Below, one piece after another: positions 10,556 to 18,237 of a stretch of DNA of 29,289 nt. Within the stretch, counting starts at the first letter, position 1. Every line of letters begins with the position of its first letter. The translations under genes and the position numbers were made by a program. Origin of the DNA: Mesorhizobium sp. (GTDB lineage Bacteria; Pseudomonadota; Alphaproteobacteria; Rhizobiales; Rhizobiaceae); contig JAUYMV010000699.1 of assembly GCA_030698645.1 (NCBI GenBank), positions 1-29,289 on the forward strand, written 5' to 3'. Under the pieces are notes generated by a model. The model saw only the letters and a program-made list of their open reading frames with translations. It ran no database searches and was not told the DNA's origin.

Positions 10556-12142
10556 ATGGAGCGCCTGGCCGGCAAGGTCATATTGCTGTGGGGATGGCGG
10601 CGCGCGGCCGTGGCTTTCGGGTCCGGCGCACTCGCCGTTCTGGCACAGGCGCCGTTTGATTTTTTCGCCGCCTGCCTGATTTCGTTTCCCATCCTGGTCT
10701 GGCTGCTCGACGGCGCCGTCGCCGCGCAGCCGGCCGGCTTCCTGCGCCGGCTGAGGCCGGCCTTCGCCACCGGCTGGTGGTTCGGCTTCGGCTACTTCAC
10801 CGCGGGCCTGTGGTGGATCGGAAATGCCCTGCTGGTCGAGGCCGACAGCTTTGCCTGGGCCTTGCCGCTTGCCGTTCTGGCGTTGCCGGCGGCGCTGGCG
10901 ATCTTCTACGGTCTCGCCGCGGCGCTGGCCAAGCTGGCATGGTCGGATGGCATCGGGCGCATCGCCGCGCTTGCCGCCGGTTTCGGCATCGCCGAATGGT
11001 TGCGCGCCGTGATGTTTACCGGCTTCCCGTGGAATGCCATCGGCTATGCCGCGATGCCCGTGCCGCTGCTGATGCAGTCGGTATCGTTGACCGGGCTCTA
11101 CGGCATGAACGCGCTGGCGGTCTTTGTCTTCGCCATGCCGGCATTGCTGGCGTCGCAGCGGCATCGCAGGACGGGCATGGCGCTTGCCCTGCTTATGGTG
11201 GTCGCCCATGTCGGATACGGGATCCTGCGCCTGCGCGCGGAGCCGACCGCGGAGCGCAGCATTGCGGTGCGCATCGTCCAGCCCTCGATCGACCAGGCCG
11301 AGAAATGGGACGTGGCCGTCCGCGACCGCATCTTCAAGACATATCTCGACTATACCGCCCTGCCGCCGTCGCCGGGACATGGTCGGCCGCAACTCATCGT
11401 GTGGCCCGAAACAGCGATGCCGTTTCTGACGTCGGAACGTCCGGACGCACTTGCCGCCCTCGGCGCTCTGCTCGAGGATGGTCAGGTGTTGCTGGCCGGC
11501 GCCGTGCGCGCCGAAGGCAACCGGGACTCGCCCGGCGTCGAGCGGTTTTACAATTCCATCATCGCCGTCGACACGCGGGGCGAAATCGTCAACGCCTTCG
11601 ACAAGGCGCATCTGGTGCCGTTCGGCGAGTATCTGCCGCTCGAACCGCTGCTCGGCCGCATCGGCCTGACCAAGATCGTTGCGACTCCGATGAGCTTTTC
11701 GGCCGGCGCGGGCCGGCGCGCGATGCAGTTGCCCGAAAAGCTGACCGTGCTGCCGCTGATCTGCTACGAGATCATCTTTCCAGGCGAGGTTGCCGGCACC
11801 GCCGCCGAATCGGATGTCATCGTCAACGTCACCAATGACGCGTGGTATGGCGATACGCCGGGCCCGTACCAGCATTTTCGTCAAGCGCAGGTGCGCGCCG
11901 TCGAGCTTGGCCTACCGTTGGTGCGCGCCGCGAACAACGGAATCTCCGCGGTGGTCCGGGCAGACGGACGCATCATCGATGCCTTCGCGTTGAATGCGAC
12001 CGGCGTGATCGACGTCGACCTTCCGCTCGAACGGCGCGCGCAGGCCCCCTGGTCGTCATTTGTTAACGCCCTTGGCATCCTCGCCTTCTTCGCAATCCTT
12101 GCGTGTGCTATGACCTTTAGCCGACGCCATCGTCCGAATTGA
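10556..12142 (+). CDS. lnt: Apolipoprotein N-acyltransferase Lnt
   Basis: Lnt adds the third acyl chain to the N-terminal Cys of lipoproteins in the inner membrane. The 528-residue protein has five or six hydrophobic segments in its first 210 residues, a periplasmic carbon-nitrogen hydrolase (nitrilase-like) domain, and a final C-terminal membrane helix. The Glu-Lys-Cys triad is visible: Glu in VWPETAMPF, Lys in [14 protein letters not shown], and Cys in [30 protein letters not shown] is the usual following block. I chose the ATG at 10556 because family members begin MERLAGK; an upstream TTG at 10496 would put the start inside a hairpin region. Its stop overlaps the -35 element of the next promoter. 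Confidence 0.95.
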   Translation: MERLAGKVILLWGWRRAAVAFGSGALAVLAQAPFDFFAACLISFPILVWLLDGAVAAQPAGFLRRLRPAFATGWWFGFGYFTAGLWWIGNALLVEADSFAWALPLAVLALPAALAIFYGLAAALAKLAWSDGIGRIAALAAGFGIAEWLRAVMFTGFPWNAIGYAAMPVPLLMQSVSLTGLYGMNALAVFVFAMPALLASQRHRRTGMALALLMVVAHVGYGILRLRAEPTAERSIAVRIVQPSIDQAEKWDVAVRDRIFKTYLDYTALPPSPGHGRPQLIVWPETAMPFLTSERPDALAALGALLEDGQVLLAGAVRAEGNRDSPGVERFYNSIIAVDTRGEIVNAFDKAHLVPFGEYLPLEPLLGRIGLTKIVATPMSFSAGAGRRAMQLPEKLTVLPLICYEIIFPGEVAGTAAESDVIVNVTNDAWYGDTPGPYQHFRQAQVRAVELGLPLVRAANNGISAVVRADGRIIDAFALNATGVIDVDLPLERRAQAPWSSFVNALGILAFFAILACAMTFSRRHRPN

Positions 12143-12167
12143 CAAGGAACGGGGACCTCTTTCATAG
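12138..12167 (+). promoter_or_regulatory. Candidate promoter for the Xre-family regulator gene
   Basis: TTGACA at 12139-12144 and TCATAG at 12162-12167 are separated by 17 bases. The -35 element overlaps the lnt stop codon. Start of transcription would be near 12174, giving a leader of about 110 bases that contains the palindrome at 12198-12222. A second possible pair is CTTGCA at 12177-12182 with the weak TGAATA at 12201-12206. Confidence 0.5.
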
Positions 12168-12197
12168 TAGTTCCCGCTTGCAGATGCGGTCCGAAAA

Positions 12198-12222
12198 TTA
12201 TGAATATTGGGGAAATTCATAA
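12198..12222. promoter_or_regulatory. Perfect inverted repeat, candidate operator of the regulator gene
   Basis: TTATGAAT at 12198-12205 is matched by ATTCATAA at 12215-12222 across a 9-base spacer, in an A/T-rich stretch that stands out from the surrounding GC-rich sequence. It lies about 60 bases before the start codon of an Xre-family gene and overlaps the -10 of the second candidate promoter. Autoregulation is an inference. As RNA it would be a weak, A/U-rich hairpin. Confidence 0.45.
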
Positions 12223-12282
12223 ATGGATCGAGCAAACACATAAAAAAAAGTAATAAAGCCGGTCTCAATCGGCGAGGAAAAG

Positions 12283-12696
12283 ATGGTAGAAAACAAGAAG
12301 AAGCCAAATCCGATCGATATACATGTCGGCAGTCGGGTCCGTTTGCGTCGGAATATGCTTTCCATGAGCCAGGAAAAGCTTGGCGAAAGTTTGGGCATAA
12401 CGTTTCAGCAGATACAGAAGTATGAGAAAGGCACCAACCGCGTCGGCGCCAGTCGCCTTCAGGCGATCGCCACGATTCTCGGTGTTCCGGTTTCCTTTTT
12501 CTTCGATGCCGCGCCCGGTCAGGAAAGCGGTGCTTCCAGGGGACTCGCGGAGGATTCGCCCAACCTTTATGTCGCCGACTTCATGAACAGCTCGGAAGGG
12601 CTGCAACTCAACCGCGCGTTTGTGAAAATCGCCGACGCCAAGGTTCGCCGGAAGGTCATCGATCTGGTCAAGGCCTTGGCCGTCGAAGACGACTGA
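12283..12696 (+). CDS. Xre-family DNA-binding regulator, probably PraR-like
   Basis: A 137-residue protein with a Cro/CI-type helix-turn-helix at about residues 14-70. The recognition region reads MSQEKLGESLGITFQQIQKYEKGTNRV, close to the CtrA-independent Xre proteins common in alphaproteobacteria. The C-terminal half (ADFMNSSEGLQLNRAFVKI..KVRRKVIDLVKALA) is predicted helical and may serve dimerisation. From memory, rhizobia have a regulator of this size between lnt and metK called PraR, which affects quorum sensing, biofilm and nodulation; position and length support that match, but I cannot run a comparison. GAGGAAAAG precedes the ATG. It is separated by 140 bases from lnt and 166 from metK and has its own promoter candidate. 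Confidence 0.88.
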   Translation: MVENKKKPNPIDIHVGSRVRLRRNMLSMSQEKLGESLGITFQQIQKYEKGTNRVGASRLQAIATILGVPVSFFFDAAPGQESGASRGLAEDSPNLYVADFMNSSEGLQLNRAFVKIADAKVRRKVIDLVKALAVEDD

Positions 12697-12778
12697 CCGG
12701 TCCTCACGGTGCATGAGCGGATCGCTTGGATCGTGCGTGCCCCGGCGCACCCGAAATGCTCGCCCCACCCGACTTCGG

Positions 12779-12808
12779 CTTGACGGCCATGGCCGCCTTT
12801 AGCTAACA
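12779..12808 (+). promoter_or_regulatory. Candidate promoter for metK
   Basis: CTTGAC at 12779-12784, an exact match to the rhizobial -35 consensus, is followed after 18 bases by CTAACA at 12803-12808 (three of six to CTATAT). Start would be near 12815, with a leader of about 48 bases. A GGCCATGGCC palindrome lies in the spacer. The region 12697-12778 upstream holds a small hairpin GTGCG..CGCAC but no recognised riboswitch. Confidence 0.5.
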
Positions 12809-12862
12809 GGGGCCCCGACCGGACCAGCGATACTGCCGTCCCGTCTTCCAGAGGGGACACCC

Positions 12863-14128
12863 GTGGCACGCAGCAATTATCTCTTCACCAGCGAATCCGT
12901 CTCCGAAGGCCACCCTGACAAGGTGTGCGACCGCATCTCCGATGAGATCGTCGACCTGGTCTATCGCGAGGCGAAGAAATCGGGGATGAACGCCTGGGAC
13001 GTGCGTGTCGCCTGCGAGACGCTGGCGACGACAAACCGGGTCGTCATCGCCGGTGAGGTTCGCGTGCCGGATTCGCTCCTGAAGAAGAACAAGGACGGCT
13101 CGATCATGCATGACAAGGGAGATTTCCCGGTCATCAATCCCGCCAAGTTCAAGTCGGTCGCCCGCAAGGCGATTCGCGCAATCGGATACGAGCAGAGCGG
13201 CTTCCATTGGAAGACCGCCAAGATCGACGTGCTCTTGCACGGACAGTCCGCCGACATCGCCCAGGGCGTCGACAGCGCCGCCGACAAGCAGGGCGAAGAG
13301 GGCGCTGGCGACCAGGGAATCATGTTTGGCTACGCCTGCACCGAGACGCCGGATCTCATGCCGGCGCCGATCTACTACAGCCACAAGATCCTCGAACTTC
13401 TTGCCGCCGCCCGCCACGCCGGCAAGGGCGACGCCGGCAAGCTCGGCCCCGACGCCAAGAGCCAGGTGACCGTTCGCTATGAGAACGGAAAGGCGGCCGA
13501 GGTTACCCAGATCGTGCTGTCGACCCAGCACCTGGACGAAAGCTGGGACTCCAAGAAGGTGCGCAAGGTCGTCGAGCCCTACATTCGCGAAGCCCTGGGT
13601 GATCTCAAGATCGCCGACGACTGCAATTGGTACATCAATCCGACGGGCAAGTTCGTCATCGGCGGCCCGGATGGGGACGCCGGCCTGACAGGCCGCAAGA
13701 TCATCGTCGACACCTACGGCGGAGCGGCCCCGCATGGCGGTGGCGCCTTCTCCGGCAAGGACACGACCAAGGTAGATCGCTCGGCAGCCTACGCGGCGCG
13801 CTATCTTGCCAAGAACGTCGTCGCGGCCAAGCTAGCCGACCGCTGCACGATCCAGCTGTCCTACGCCATTGGTGTGGCGCAGCCGCTGTCGGTCTATGTC
13901 GACCTGCACGGCACTGGCAAGGTCGACGAAGCCAACTTGGAGGAAGCCCTGCGCGAGGTCATGGACCTCTCGCCCTCGGGCATCCGCCGCCACCTCGACC
14001 TGAACAAGCCGATCTACGCGCGCACCTCGTCCTACGGCCACTTCGGCCGGAAGCCCGGTCGGGACGGTTCGTTCTCGTGGGAAAAGACCGATCTGGTCAA
14101 GGCGCTGAAGGAAACGCTGGCGGCGTAG
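12863..14128 (+). CDS. metK: S-adenosylmethionine synthase (GTG start)
   Basis: MetK makes S-adenosylmethionine from methionine and ATP. The product has 421 residues against 384 in E. coli; the extra length is the alphaproteobacterial insertion around residues 70-115. Signatures are [16 protein letters not shown] near the N-terminus (His and Asp for ATP and Mg), [13 protein letters not shown] (methionine loop), [13 protein letters not shown] and [19 protein letters not shown] (P-loop-like). The GTG at 12863 is preceded by GAGGGG at 12851-12856, and the protein starts [20 protein letters not shown] as expected. trmB follows after 9 bases, so a SAM supplier and a SAM user are co-transcribed. 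Confidence 0.97.
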   Translation: MARSNYLFTSESVSEGHPDKVCDRISDEIVDLVYREAKKSGMNAWDVRVACETLATTNRVVIAGEVRVPDSLLKKNKDGSIMHDKGDFPVINPAKFKSVARKAIRAIGYEQSGFHWKTAKIDVLLHGQSADIAQGVDSAADKQGEEGAGDQGIMFGYACTETPDLMPAPIYYSHKILELLAAARHAGKGDAGKLGPDAKSQVTVRYENGKAAEVTQIVLSTQHLDESWDSKKVRKVVEPYIREALGDLKIADDCNWYINPTGKFVIGGPDGDAGLTGRKIIVDTYGGAAPHGGGAFSGKDTTKVDRSAAYAARYLAKNVVAAKLADRCTIQLSYAIGVAQPLSVYVDLHGTGKVDEANLEEALREVMDLSPSGIRRHLDLNKPIYARTSSYGHFGRKPGRDGSFSWEKTDLVKALKETLAA

Positions 14129-14137
14129 CACTTCGAT

Positions 14138-14836
14138 ATGTCCGATGAGCGGCCCAGGCGCGCGACCGAAGCCTTCTTCGGCCGTCGGCACGGCAAGACG
14201 ATTCGCCCGCCGCAGGCCGAGGTTCTGGCCACGAGCCTGCCGGCGCTGAAGCTGGATCTTGCCGCCCCTCCGCCGGGCAGGCTTGCCGATCTCTTCACGC
14301 GGCCGGTCGACGGTGTCCGGCTGGAGATCGGCTTCGGCGGCGGCGAGCATTTGCATCACGAGGCGGCGCGCCATCCGGCGACTGGGTTCATCGGCGTGGA
14401 ACCCTTCGTCAACGGCATGGCGCGTTTCCTGCTGGCGCTGAAGGCCGTCCCCCTCGACAATGTCCGCGTCCATGACGATGACGCGACGCAGTTACTCGAC
14501 TGGCTGCCGGCCGGCGCGATCGATGGAATCGACCTGCTTTATCCCGACCCCTGGCCGAAGAAGAAGCATTGGAAGCGCCGGTTCGTGAACCGGGCGAACC
14601 TCGACCGCTTCGCGCGCGTCATGGCGCCCGGCGCGCTGTTTCGCTTCGCGTCGGACATCGATACCTATGTCAACTGGACGCTTCTGGCCGTGACGAAGCA
14701 TACCGCCTTCGAGTGGCGCGCGGCCTCGGCCGAAGACTGGCGCACGCCCTATGAGGGCTGGCCCGGGACGCGATATGAGGCAAAGGCGACGCGGGAGGGC
14801 CGCACGCCGGCCTACCTGACATTCGTCAGGAAGTAG
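14138..14836 (+). CDS. trmB: tRNA (guanine-N7)-methyltransferase TrmB
   Basis: TrmB methylates N7 of G46 in the variable loop of tRNA with SAM. The 232-residue protein has the SAM-binding motif [11 protein letters not shown] at about 64-74, [10 protein letters not shown] after it, and the family mark [19 protein letters not shown] around 131-149. It lies 9 bases after metK. The N-terminal 25 residues ([18 protein letters not shown]) form the usual Arg-rich RNA-binding arm of alphaproteobacterial TrmB. The stop is 28 bases from the end of the convergent small gene, with no clear terminator between them. Confidence 0.95.
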   Translation: MSDERPRRATEAFFGRRHGKTIRPPQAEVLATSLPALKLDLAAPPPGRLADLFTRPVDGVRLEIGFGGGEHLHHEAARHPATGFIGVEPFVNGMARFLLALKAVPLDNVRVHDDDATQLLDWLPAGAIDGIDLLYPDPWPKKKHWKRRFVNRANLDRFARVMAPGALFRFASDIDTYVNWTLLAVTKHTAFEWRAASAEDWRTPYEGWPGTRYEAKATREGRTPAYLTFVRK

Positions 14837-14864
14837 CAGTTCAACCTGCAGCCCGAGGGCTGGC

Positions 14865-15029
14865 TCAGAACCGGTTGATTTCGCGGAAACGGTCGGGGTC
14901 GATGCCGAGACGCTTGAGGTCGCGGATATCCGGCTGGCGATGATTGCGGGTCGCGGAGGCAGCCGATACGGCGCTGCCGAAAACATCGAGAAGGCCGAGC
15001 AGCCTTCCGGAGAAGATGCCACGGGTCAT
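14865..15029 (-). CDS. Conserved-looking small protein, 54 residues, unknown function
   Basis: Reading the minus strand from the ATG at 15029-15027 to the TGA at 14867-14865 gives 54 residues. It starts MTRGIFSGRLLGLLDVFGSA, a short amphipathic or weakly hydrophobic segment, and ends in a basic and acidic helix-like stretch, PDIRDLKRLGIDPDRFREIN. That second half loosely recalls the C-terminal helix of DUF1127 small proteins (..L.DIGLSR..I), but I do not claim membership. AGGTG sits about 7 bases before the ATG on the minus strand, and a good promoter (15062-15091) lies at the right distance. Its codon third positions are GC-rich like the neighbouring genes. It is convergent with trmB and divergent from rimP. 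Confidence 0.72.
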   Translation of the reverse strand: MTRGIFSGRLLGLLDVFGSAVSAASATRNHRQPDIRDLKRLGIDPDRFREINRF

Positions 15030-15061
15030 GGTATTCACCTGTCTGGTTGTTGATGCCCGTC

Positions 15062-15091
15062 ATATAGGCTTTTGCTTGCGGGTAAGTCAGG
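15062..15091 (-). promoter_or_regulatory. Promoter for the 54-residue small gene
   Basis: On the minus strand CCTGAC (15091-15086) is followed after 18 bases by CTATAT (15067-15062). This is five of six and six of six to the rhizobial consensus CTTGAC-N17/18-CTATAT. The expected start near 15055 gives a leader of about 25 bases with AGGTG before the ATG at 15029. Confidence 0.65.
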
Positions 15092-15159
15092 GCACCGCCC
15101 GCAGGGCTGCCATGCGCGGCACGCAGGAGTGAATGCCGCGCAGCCGCGGCGACCGCGAC

Positions 15160-15188
15160 CTTGCAATACGCCCCGGAATCGCCTAGAT
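15160..15188 (+). promoter_or_regulatory. Promoter of the rimP-nusA-infB operon
   Basis: CTTGCA at 15160-15165 and CTAGAT at 15183-15188 are 17 bases apart (also readable as TTGCAA-N17-TAGATA). Both are close to the alphaproteobacterial housekeeping consensus. Start would fall near 15195, about 90 bases before the rimP start, so the hairpin at 15217-15248 lies in the leader. Confidence 0.65.
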
Positions 15189-15216
15189 AGCAGTCAAATT
15201 CTTGGTCGGTATGACG

Positions 15217-15248
15217 AAGAGTGGGTCCACCCGGTCCCGCTCTTTTTT
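15217..15248 (+). terminator. Intrinsic-terminator-like hairpin in the rimP leader (attenuator candidate)
   Basis: AAGAGTGGGTCC at 15217-15228 pairs with GGTCCCGCTCTT at 15233-15244 over an ACCC loop: 11 pairs including one G-T, with a single T-T mismatch. Six T follow or end the stem (15243-15248). This is a textbook intrinsic terminator, yet it lies between a promoter and the rimP start at 15284. It would end most transcripts early unless read through. NusA, encoded next, changes hairpin-dependent termination, so feedback is plausible but unproven. Confidence 0.7.
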
Positions 15249-15283
15249 GTTACCTGGCGCCAGAAACTCCACCCGGAGACCAG

Positions 15284-15919
15284 ATGACGGAAGAAATGGC
15301 AGTGACGCAGGGCGGCGACGATCGCATCATCCGCGAAAGCGGAATCGATGCGCGCGTGGCGTCGATCGTCGAGCCGGTCATTGCCGCCGTCGGCTATCGT
15401 CTCGTCCGCGTCCGGCTGACCGGCCAGAACGGGCTGACGTTGCAGATCATGGCCGAGCGTCCTGACGGTACGATGACCGTCGAGGACTGCGAGACGGTGA
15501 GCCGCGCGGTGTCGCCGGCGCTCGATGTCGACGACCCAATCGAGAAGGCCTATCACCTCGAGGTGTCGTCGCCGGGCATCGATCGGCCGCTGGTCCGCCA
15601 GACCGATTTCGTCAACTGGATCGGCCATCTGGTGAAGATGGAGACGGCGGTCATGGTGGCCGAGCGCAAGCGGTTCCGCGGCCGCATCGCGTCGGCCGAC
15701 GAAACCGGTGTGACGATCGACCGCGACGTGCCGGGCTACGGCGACGAGCCGTCCGTGCGCGTTCCCTTCGAGGCGATCGCCGAGGCGAGGCTCATCCTGA
15801 CCGACGAGCTGATCCGCGAGGCGCTAAGCAAGGACAACCAGGCCAAGAAGGCGGCGCGCAAGAATCGCGGCGAGCCGGAACCTGAATCCGACGAAGACGA
15901 AATCGCCAACGACAATTGA
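15284..15919 (+). CDS. rimP: Ribosome maturation factor RimP
   Basis: RimP helps assemble the 30S subunit, acting early on the S12/S9 side. The 211-residue product has the N-terminal alpha/beta domain with [38 protein letters not shown], the diagnostic block, and a C-terminal SH3-like domain from about residue 105. It ends with a Lys-rich then acidic tail ([19 protein letters not shown]), making it longer than the E. coli protein (about 150). The ATG at 15284 has GGAG at 15275-15278; another in-frame ATG at 15296 is possible. nusA follows after 43 bases in the conserved rimP-nusA order. Confidence 0.95.
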   Translation: MTEEMAVTQGGDDRIIRESGIDARVASIVEPVIAAVGYRLVRVRLTGQNGLTLQIMAERPDGTMTVEDCETVSRAVSPALDVDDPIEKAYHLEVSSPGIDRPLVRQTDFVNWIGHLVKMETAVMVAERKRFRGRIASADETGVTIDRDVPGYGDEPSVRVPFEAIAEARLILTDELIREALSKDNQAKKAARKNRGEPEPESDEDEIANDN

Positions 15920-15962
15920 AGACACGCTGCCGGCACGCGCCGGATTTGCGAGGGAGAACATC

Positions 15963-17552
15963 ATGGCAGTCAGTGCTAACAGGCTCGAACTTCTTCAGAT
16001 CGCCGACGCCGTCGCCCGCGAGAAGTCGATCGACAAATCGATCGTCATCGCCGCGATGGCCGATGCCATCCAGAAGGCGGCGCGCTCGCGCTATGGCCAG
16101 GAAACCAACATCCGCGCCGACATCAACCCGACGACCGGCGAGATGAAACTGCAGCGGCTGATGGAAGTGGTCGAGGAGGTCGACGATTACGGCCGCCACA
16201 TCTCGATCAAGGATGCGCGCGCCCGCAACCCGGACGCCCAGCTCGGCGACTTCATCGCCGAACTGCTACCGCCGATGGATTTCGGCCGCATCGCCGCACA
16301 GTCCGCCAAGCAGGTCATCGTGCAGAAGGTGCGCGAGGCCGAGCGCGACCGTCAGTTCGACGAATACAAGGACCGCATCGGCGAGATTCTGAATGGCACG
16401 GTCAAGCGCGTCGAGTATGGCAACGTCATCGTCGATCTCGGCCGCGGCGAGGCGATCATCCGGCGCGACGAACTGATCCCGCGCGAGAACTACAAGTATG
16501 GCGATCGCGTGCGCGCCTACGTCTACGACGTGCGCCGCGAGCAGCGCGGCCCGCAGATCTTCCTGTCGCGCACCCATCCGCAGTTCATGGCCAAGCTCTT
16601 CACCATGGAAGTGCCGGAAATCTACGACGGCATCATCGAGATCAAGTCGGTGGCCCGTGATCCGGGCTCACGCGCCAAGATCGCCGTCATCAGCCGCGAT
16701 TCCTCGATCGATCCGGTCGGCGCCTGCGTCGGCATGCGCGGTTCGCGCGTGCAGGCGGTCGTCGGCGAGTTGCAGGGCGAGAAGATCGACATCATTCCAT
16801 GGTCCAGCGACGCCGCCTCGTTTATCGTCAATGCGCTGCAGCCGGCCGAAGTCGCCAAGGTCGTGCTCGACGAGGACGCCGAGCGTATCGAAGTCGTGGT
16901 TCCCGATGACCAGTTGTCGCTGGCCATCGGCCGCCGCGGCCAGAACGTCCGCCTCGCCTCGCAGCTGACCGGCTGGGACATCGACATCCTGACCGAGCAG
17001 GAGGAGAGCGAACGCCGCCAGAAGGAATTCGTCGAACGCTCCAACCTGTTCATGACGGCGCTCGACGTCGACGAGATGGTCGGCCAGGTGCTCGCCTCCG
17101 AAGGCTTCACGACGGTCGAGGAAGTGGCCTATGTCAACGCCGACGAGATCGCGTCCATTGATGGCTTCGACGAGGATACAGCCTCGGAAATTCAGACCCG
17201 CGCACGTGAGTTTCTCGAGCGCATCGAGACCGAGCATGACGAGGAACGCCGCGCGCTCGGCGTCGAGGACGAACTGCGCGAGATCCCCGGCATCACCACC
17301 GCGATGATGGTGGCGCTGGGCAAGGATGGCGTGAAGACGATCGAGGATTTCGCCGGCTACGCCGCCGACGATTTGGTCGGCTGGAAGGAACGCAAGGACG
17401 GCGAGACCAAGATGTTCCCGGGCGTGCTCGGCGATTTCGGCGTGACCCGCCAGGATGCCGAGCAGATGGTGCTGACCGCGCGACTGAAGGCCGGCTGGAT
17501 CACCGAGGACGAAGCCGCGGCGGAAGGCGCCGACGCGGAACCGGTGGCCTGA
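15963..17552 (+). CDS. nusA: Transcription termination/antitermination factor NusA
   Basis: NusA binds RNA polymerase and nascent RNA to control pausing, termination and antitermination. The 529 residues show the N-terminal polymerase-binding domain (1-130), the S1 domain beginning near [24 protein letters not shown] (about 143-200), two KH domains with [25 protein letters not shown] (256-280) and [23 protein letters not shown] (320-343), and C-terminal acidic repeats (about 365-525) of the helix-hairpin-helix type. A good GAGGGAG precedes the ATG. It sits between rimP and the ylxR fusion gene as in most alphaproteobacteria. Confidence 0.97.
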   Translation: MAVSANRLELLQIADAVAREKSIDKSIVIAAMADAIQKAARSRYGQETNIRADINPTTGEMKLQRLMEVVEEVDDYGRHISIKDARARNPDAQLGDFIAELLPPMDFGRIAAQSAKQVIVQKVREAERDRQFDEYKDRIGEILNGTVKRVEYGNVIVDLGRGEAIIRRDELIPRENYKYGDRVRAYVYDVRREQRGPQIFLSRTHPQFMAKLFTMEVPEIYDGIIEIKSVARDPGSRAKIAVISRDSSIDPVGACVGMRGSRVQAVVGELQGEKIDIIPWSSDAASFIVNALQPAEVAKVVLDEDAERIEVVVPDDQLSLAIGRRGQNVRLASQLTGWDIDILTEQEESERRQKEFVERSNLFMTALDVDEMVGQVLASEGFTTVEEVAYVNADEIASIDGFDEDTASEIQTRAREFLERIETEHDEERRALGVEDELREIPGITTAMMVALGKDGVKTIEDFAGYAADDLVGWKERKDGETKMFPGVLGDFGVTRQDAEQMVLTARLKAGWITEDEAAAEGADAEPVA

Positions 17553-17577
17553 TCGGTCATGCGGGCTGGAGCACATA

Positions 17578-18237
17578 TTGGACGAGATGAACGACCGCAC
17601 ATGCATCGTGACGCGCGAAACGGGCGAGCCTGAGGGGCTCATTCGTTTCGTCGTCGGTCCCGACTTGTCGGTGGTTCCCGATCTGAAGAGAAAGCTCCCC
17701 GGCCGCGGCTGCTGGGTCACCGCGGACCGCCGCCATGTCGACGAGGCGGCGAAGAAGAACCTCTTCAAGCGCGCCTTCAAGAAGGAGGTCGTTCTGCCGG
17801 CCGATCTCGGTGGCATGGTCGACAACATCCTCGTGCAGCATGCGCTGGGGGCTTTGGGTCTTGCGCGCAAGGCCGGCGCGATCGGGCTTGGCGCGGCGAA
17901 AGTCGAGGCGTCGGTGCGCAGCGGCGCGGCCCTCGCGGTCATTCATGCGGCGGAAGCCTCGGTCGACGGAATCCGAAAGATCACCAATGCAAGATGGGCC
18001 GTGGTCCATCAGGGGGGGCCTTCCATCGCTGCTTACAAACTCTTTTCGGAGGCCGAATTGGGTTTGGCATTGGGGGGCACAAATGTGATACATGCTGCCG
18101 TGCTCGCCGGGGACGCGGGCAAGGCAGCGCTGAAGCGCATGGTGGCGCTTGACCGATACCGGGGCGGTTCCCCGGACGAAGGCCTCGGATTTGCGTCCAT
18201 TGTCGAGGACAATGGCGCCTTTAAGGATATGGAATGA
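17578..18237 (+). CDS. RNA-binding protein, YlxR (DUF448) and L7Ae-like domains fused
   Basis: A 219-residue protein. The first half (about 1-85) is the YlxR/DUF448 domain: [33 protein letters not shown] and the basic [13 protein letters not shown]. The second half (about 85-185) is L7Ae-like, beginning [24 protein letters not shown] and continuing with VIHAAEAS. Both are RNA-binding folds, and the gene is usually placed between nusA and infB, so a role in ribosome or RNase P-type RNA contacts is likely but not shown. TTG at 17578 has GGAG at 17568-17571 and is my choice; ATG at 17587 is the alternative. Its TGA overlaps the infB ATG by four bases (ATGA at 18234-18237). Confidence 0.9.
   Translation: MDEMNDRTCIVTRETGEPEGLIRFVVGPDLSVVPDLKRKLPGRGCWVTADRRHVDEAAKKNLFKRAFKKEVVLPADLGGMVDNILVQHALGALGLARKAGAIGLGAAKVEASVRSGAALAVIHAAEASVDGIRKITNARWAVVHQGGPSIAAYKLFSEAELGLALGGTNVIHAAVLAGDAGKAALKRMVALDRYRGGSPDEGLGFASIVEDNGAFKDME

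Noticed and set aside
12697..12862. Possible SAM riboswitch before metK (AGCTAACAGGGG at 12801-12812 recalls the 3' part of SAM-II)
   Set aside because: The 5' conserved part and the pseudoknot of SAM-II are absent, the SAM/SAH type pattern is also missing, and the same bases are better read as the -10 region after a perfect CTTGAC.
15092..15159. Search for an initiator tRNA before rimP as in E. coli metY
   Set aside because: No cloverleaf, no T-loop sequence and no CCA end can be drawn in this stretch.
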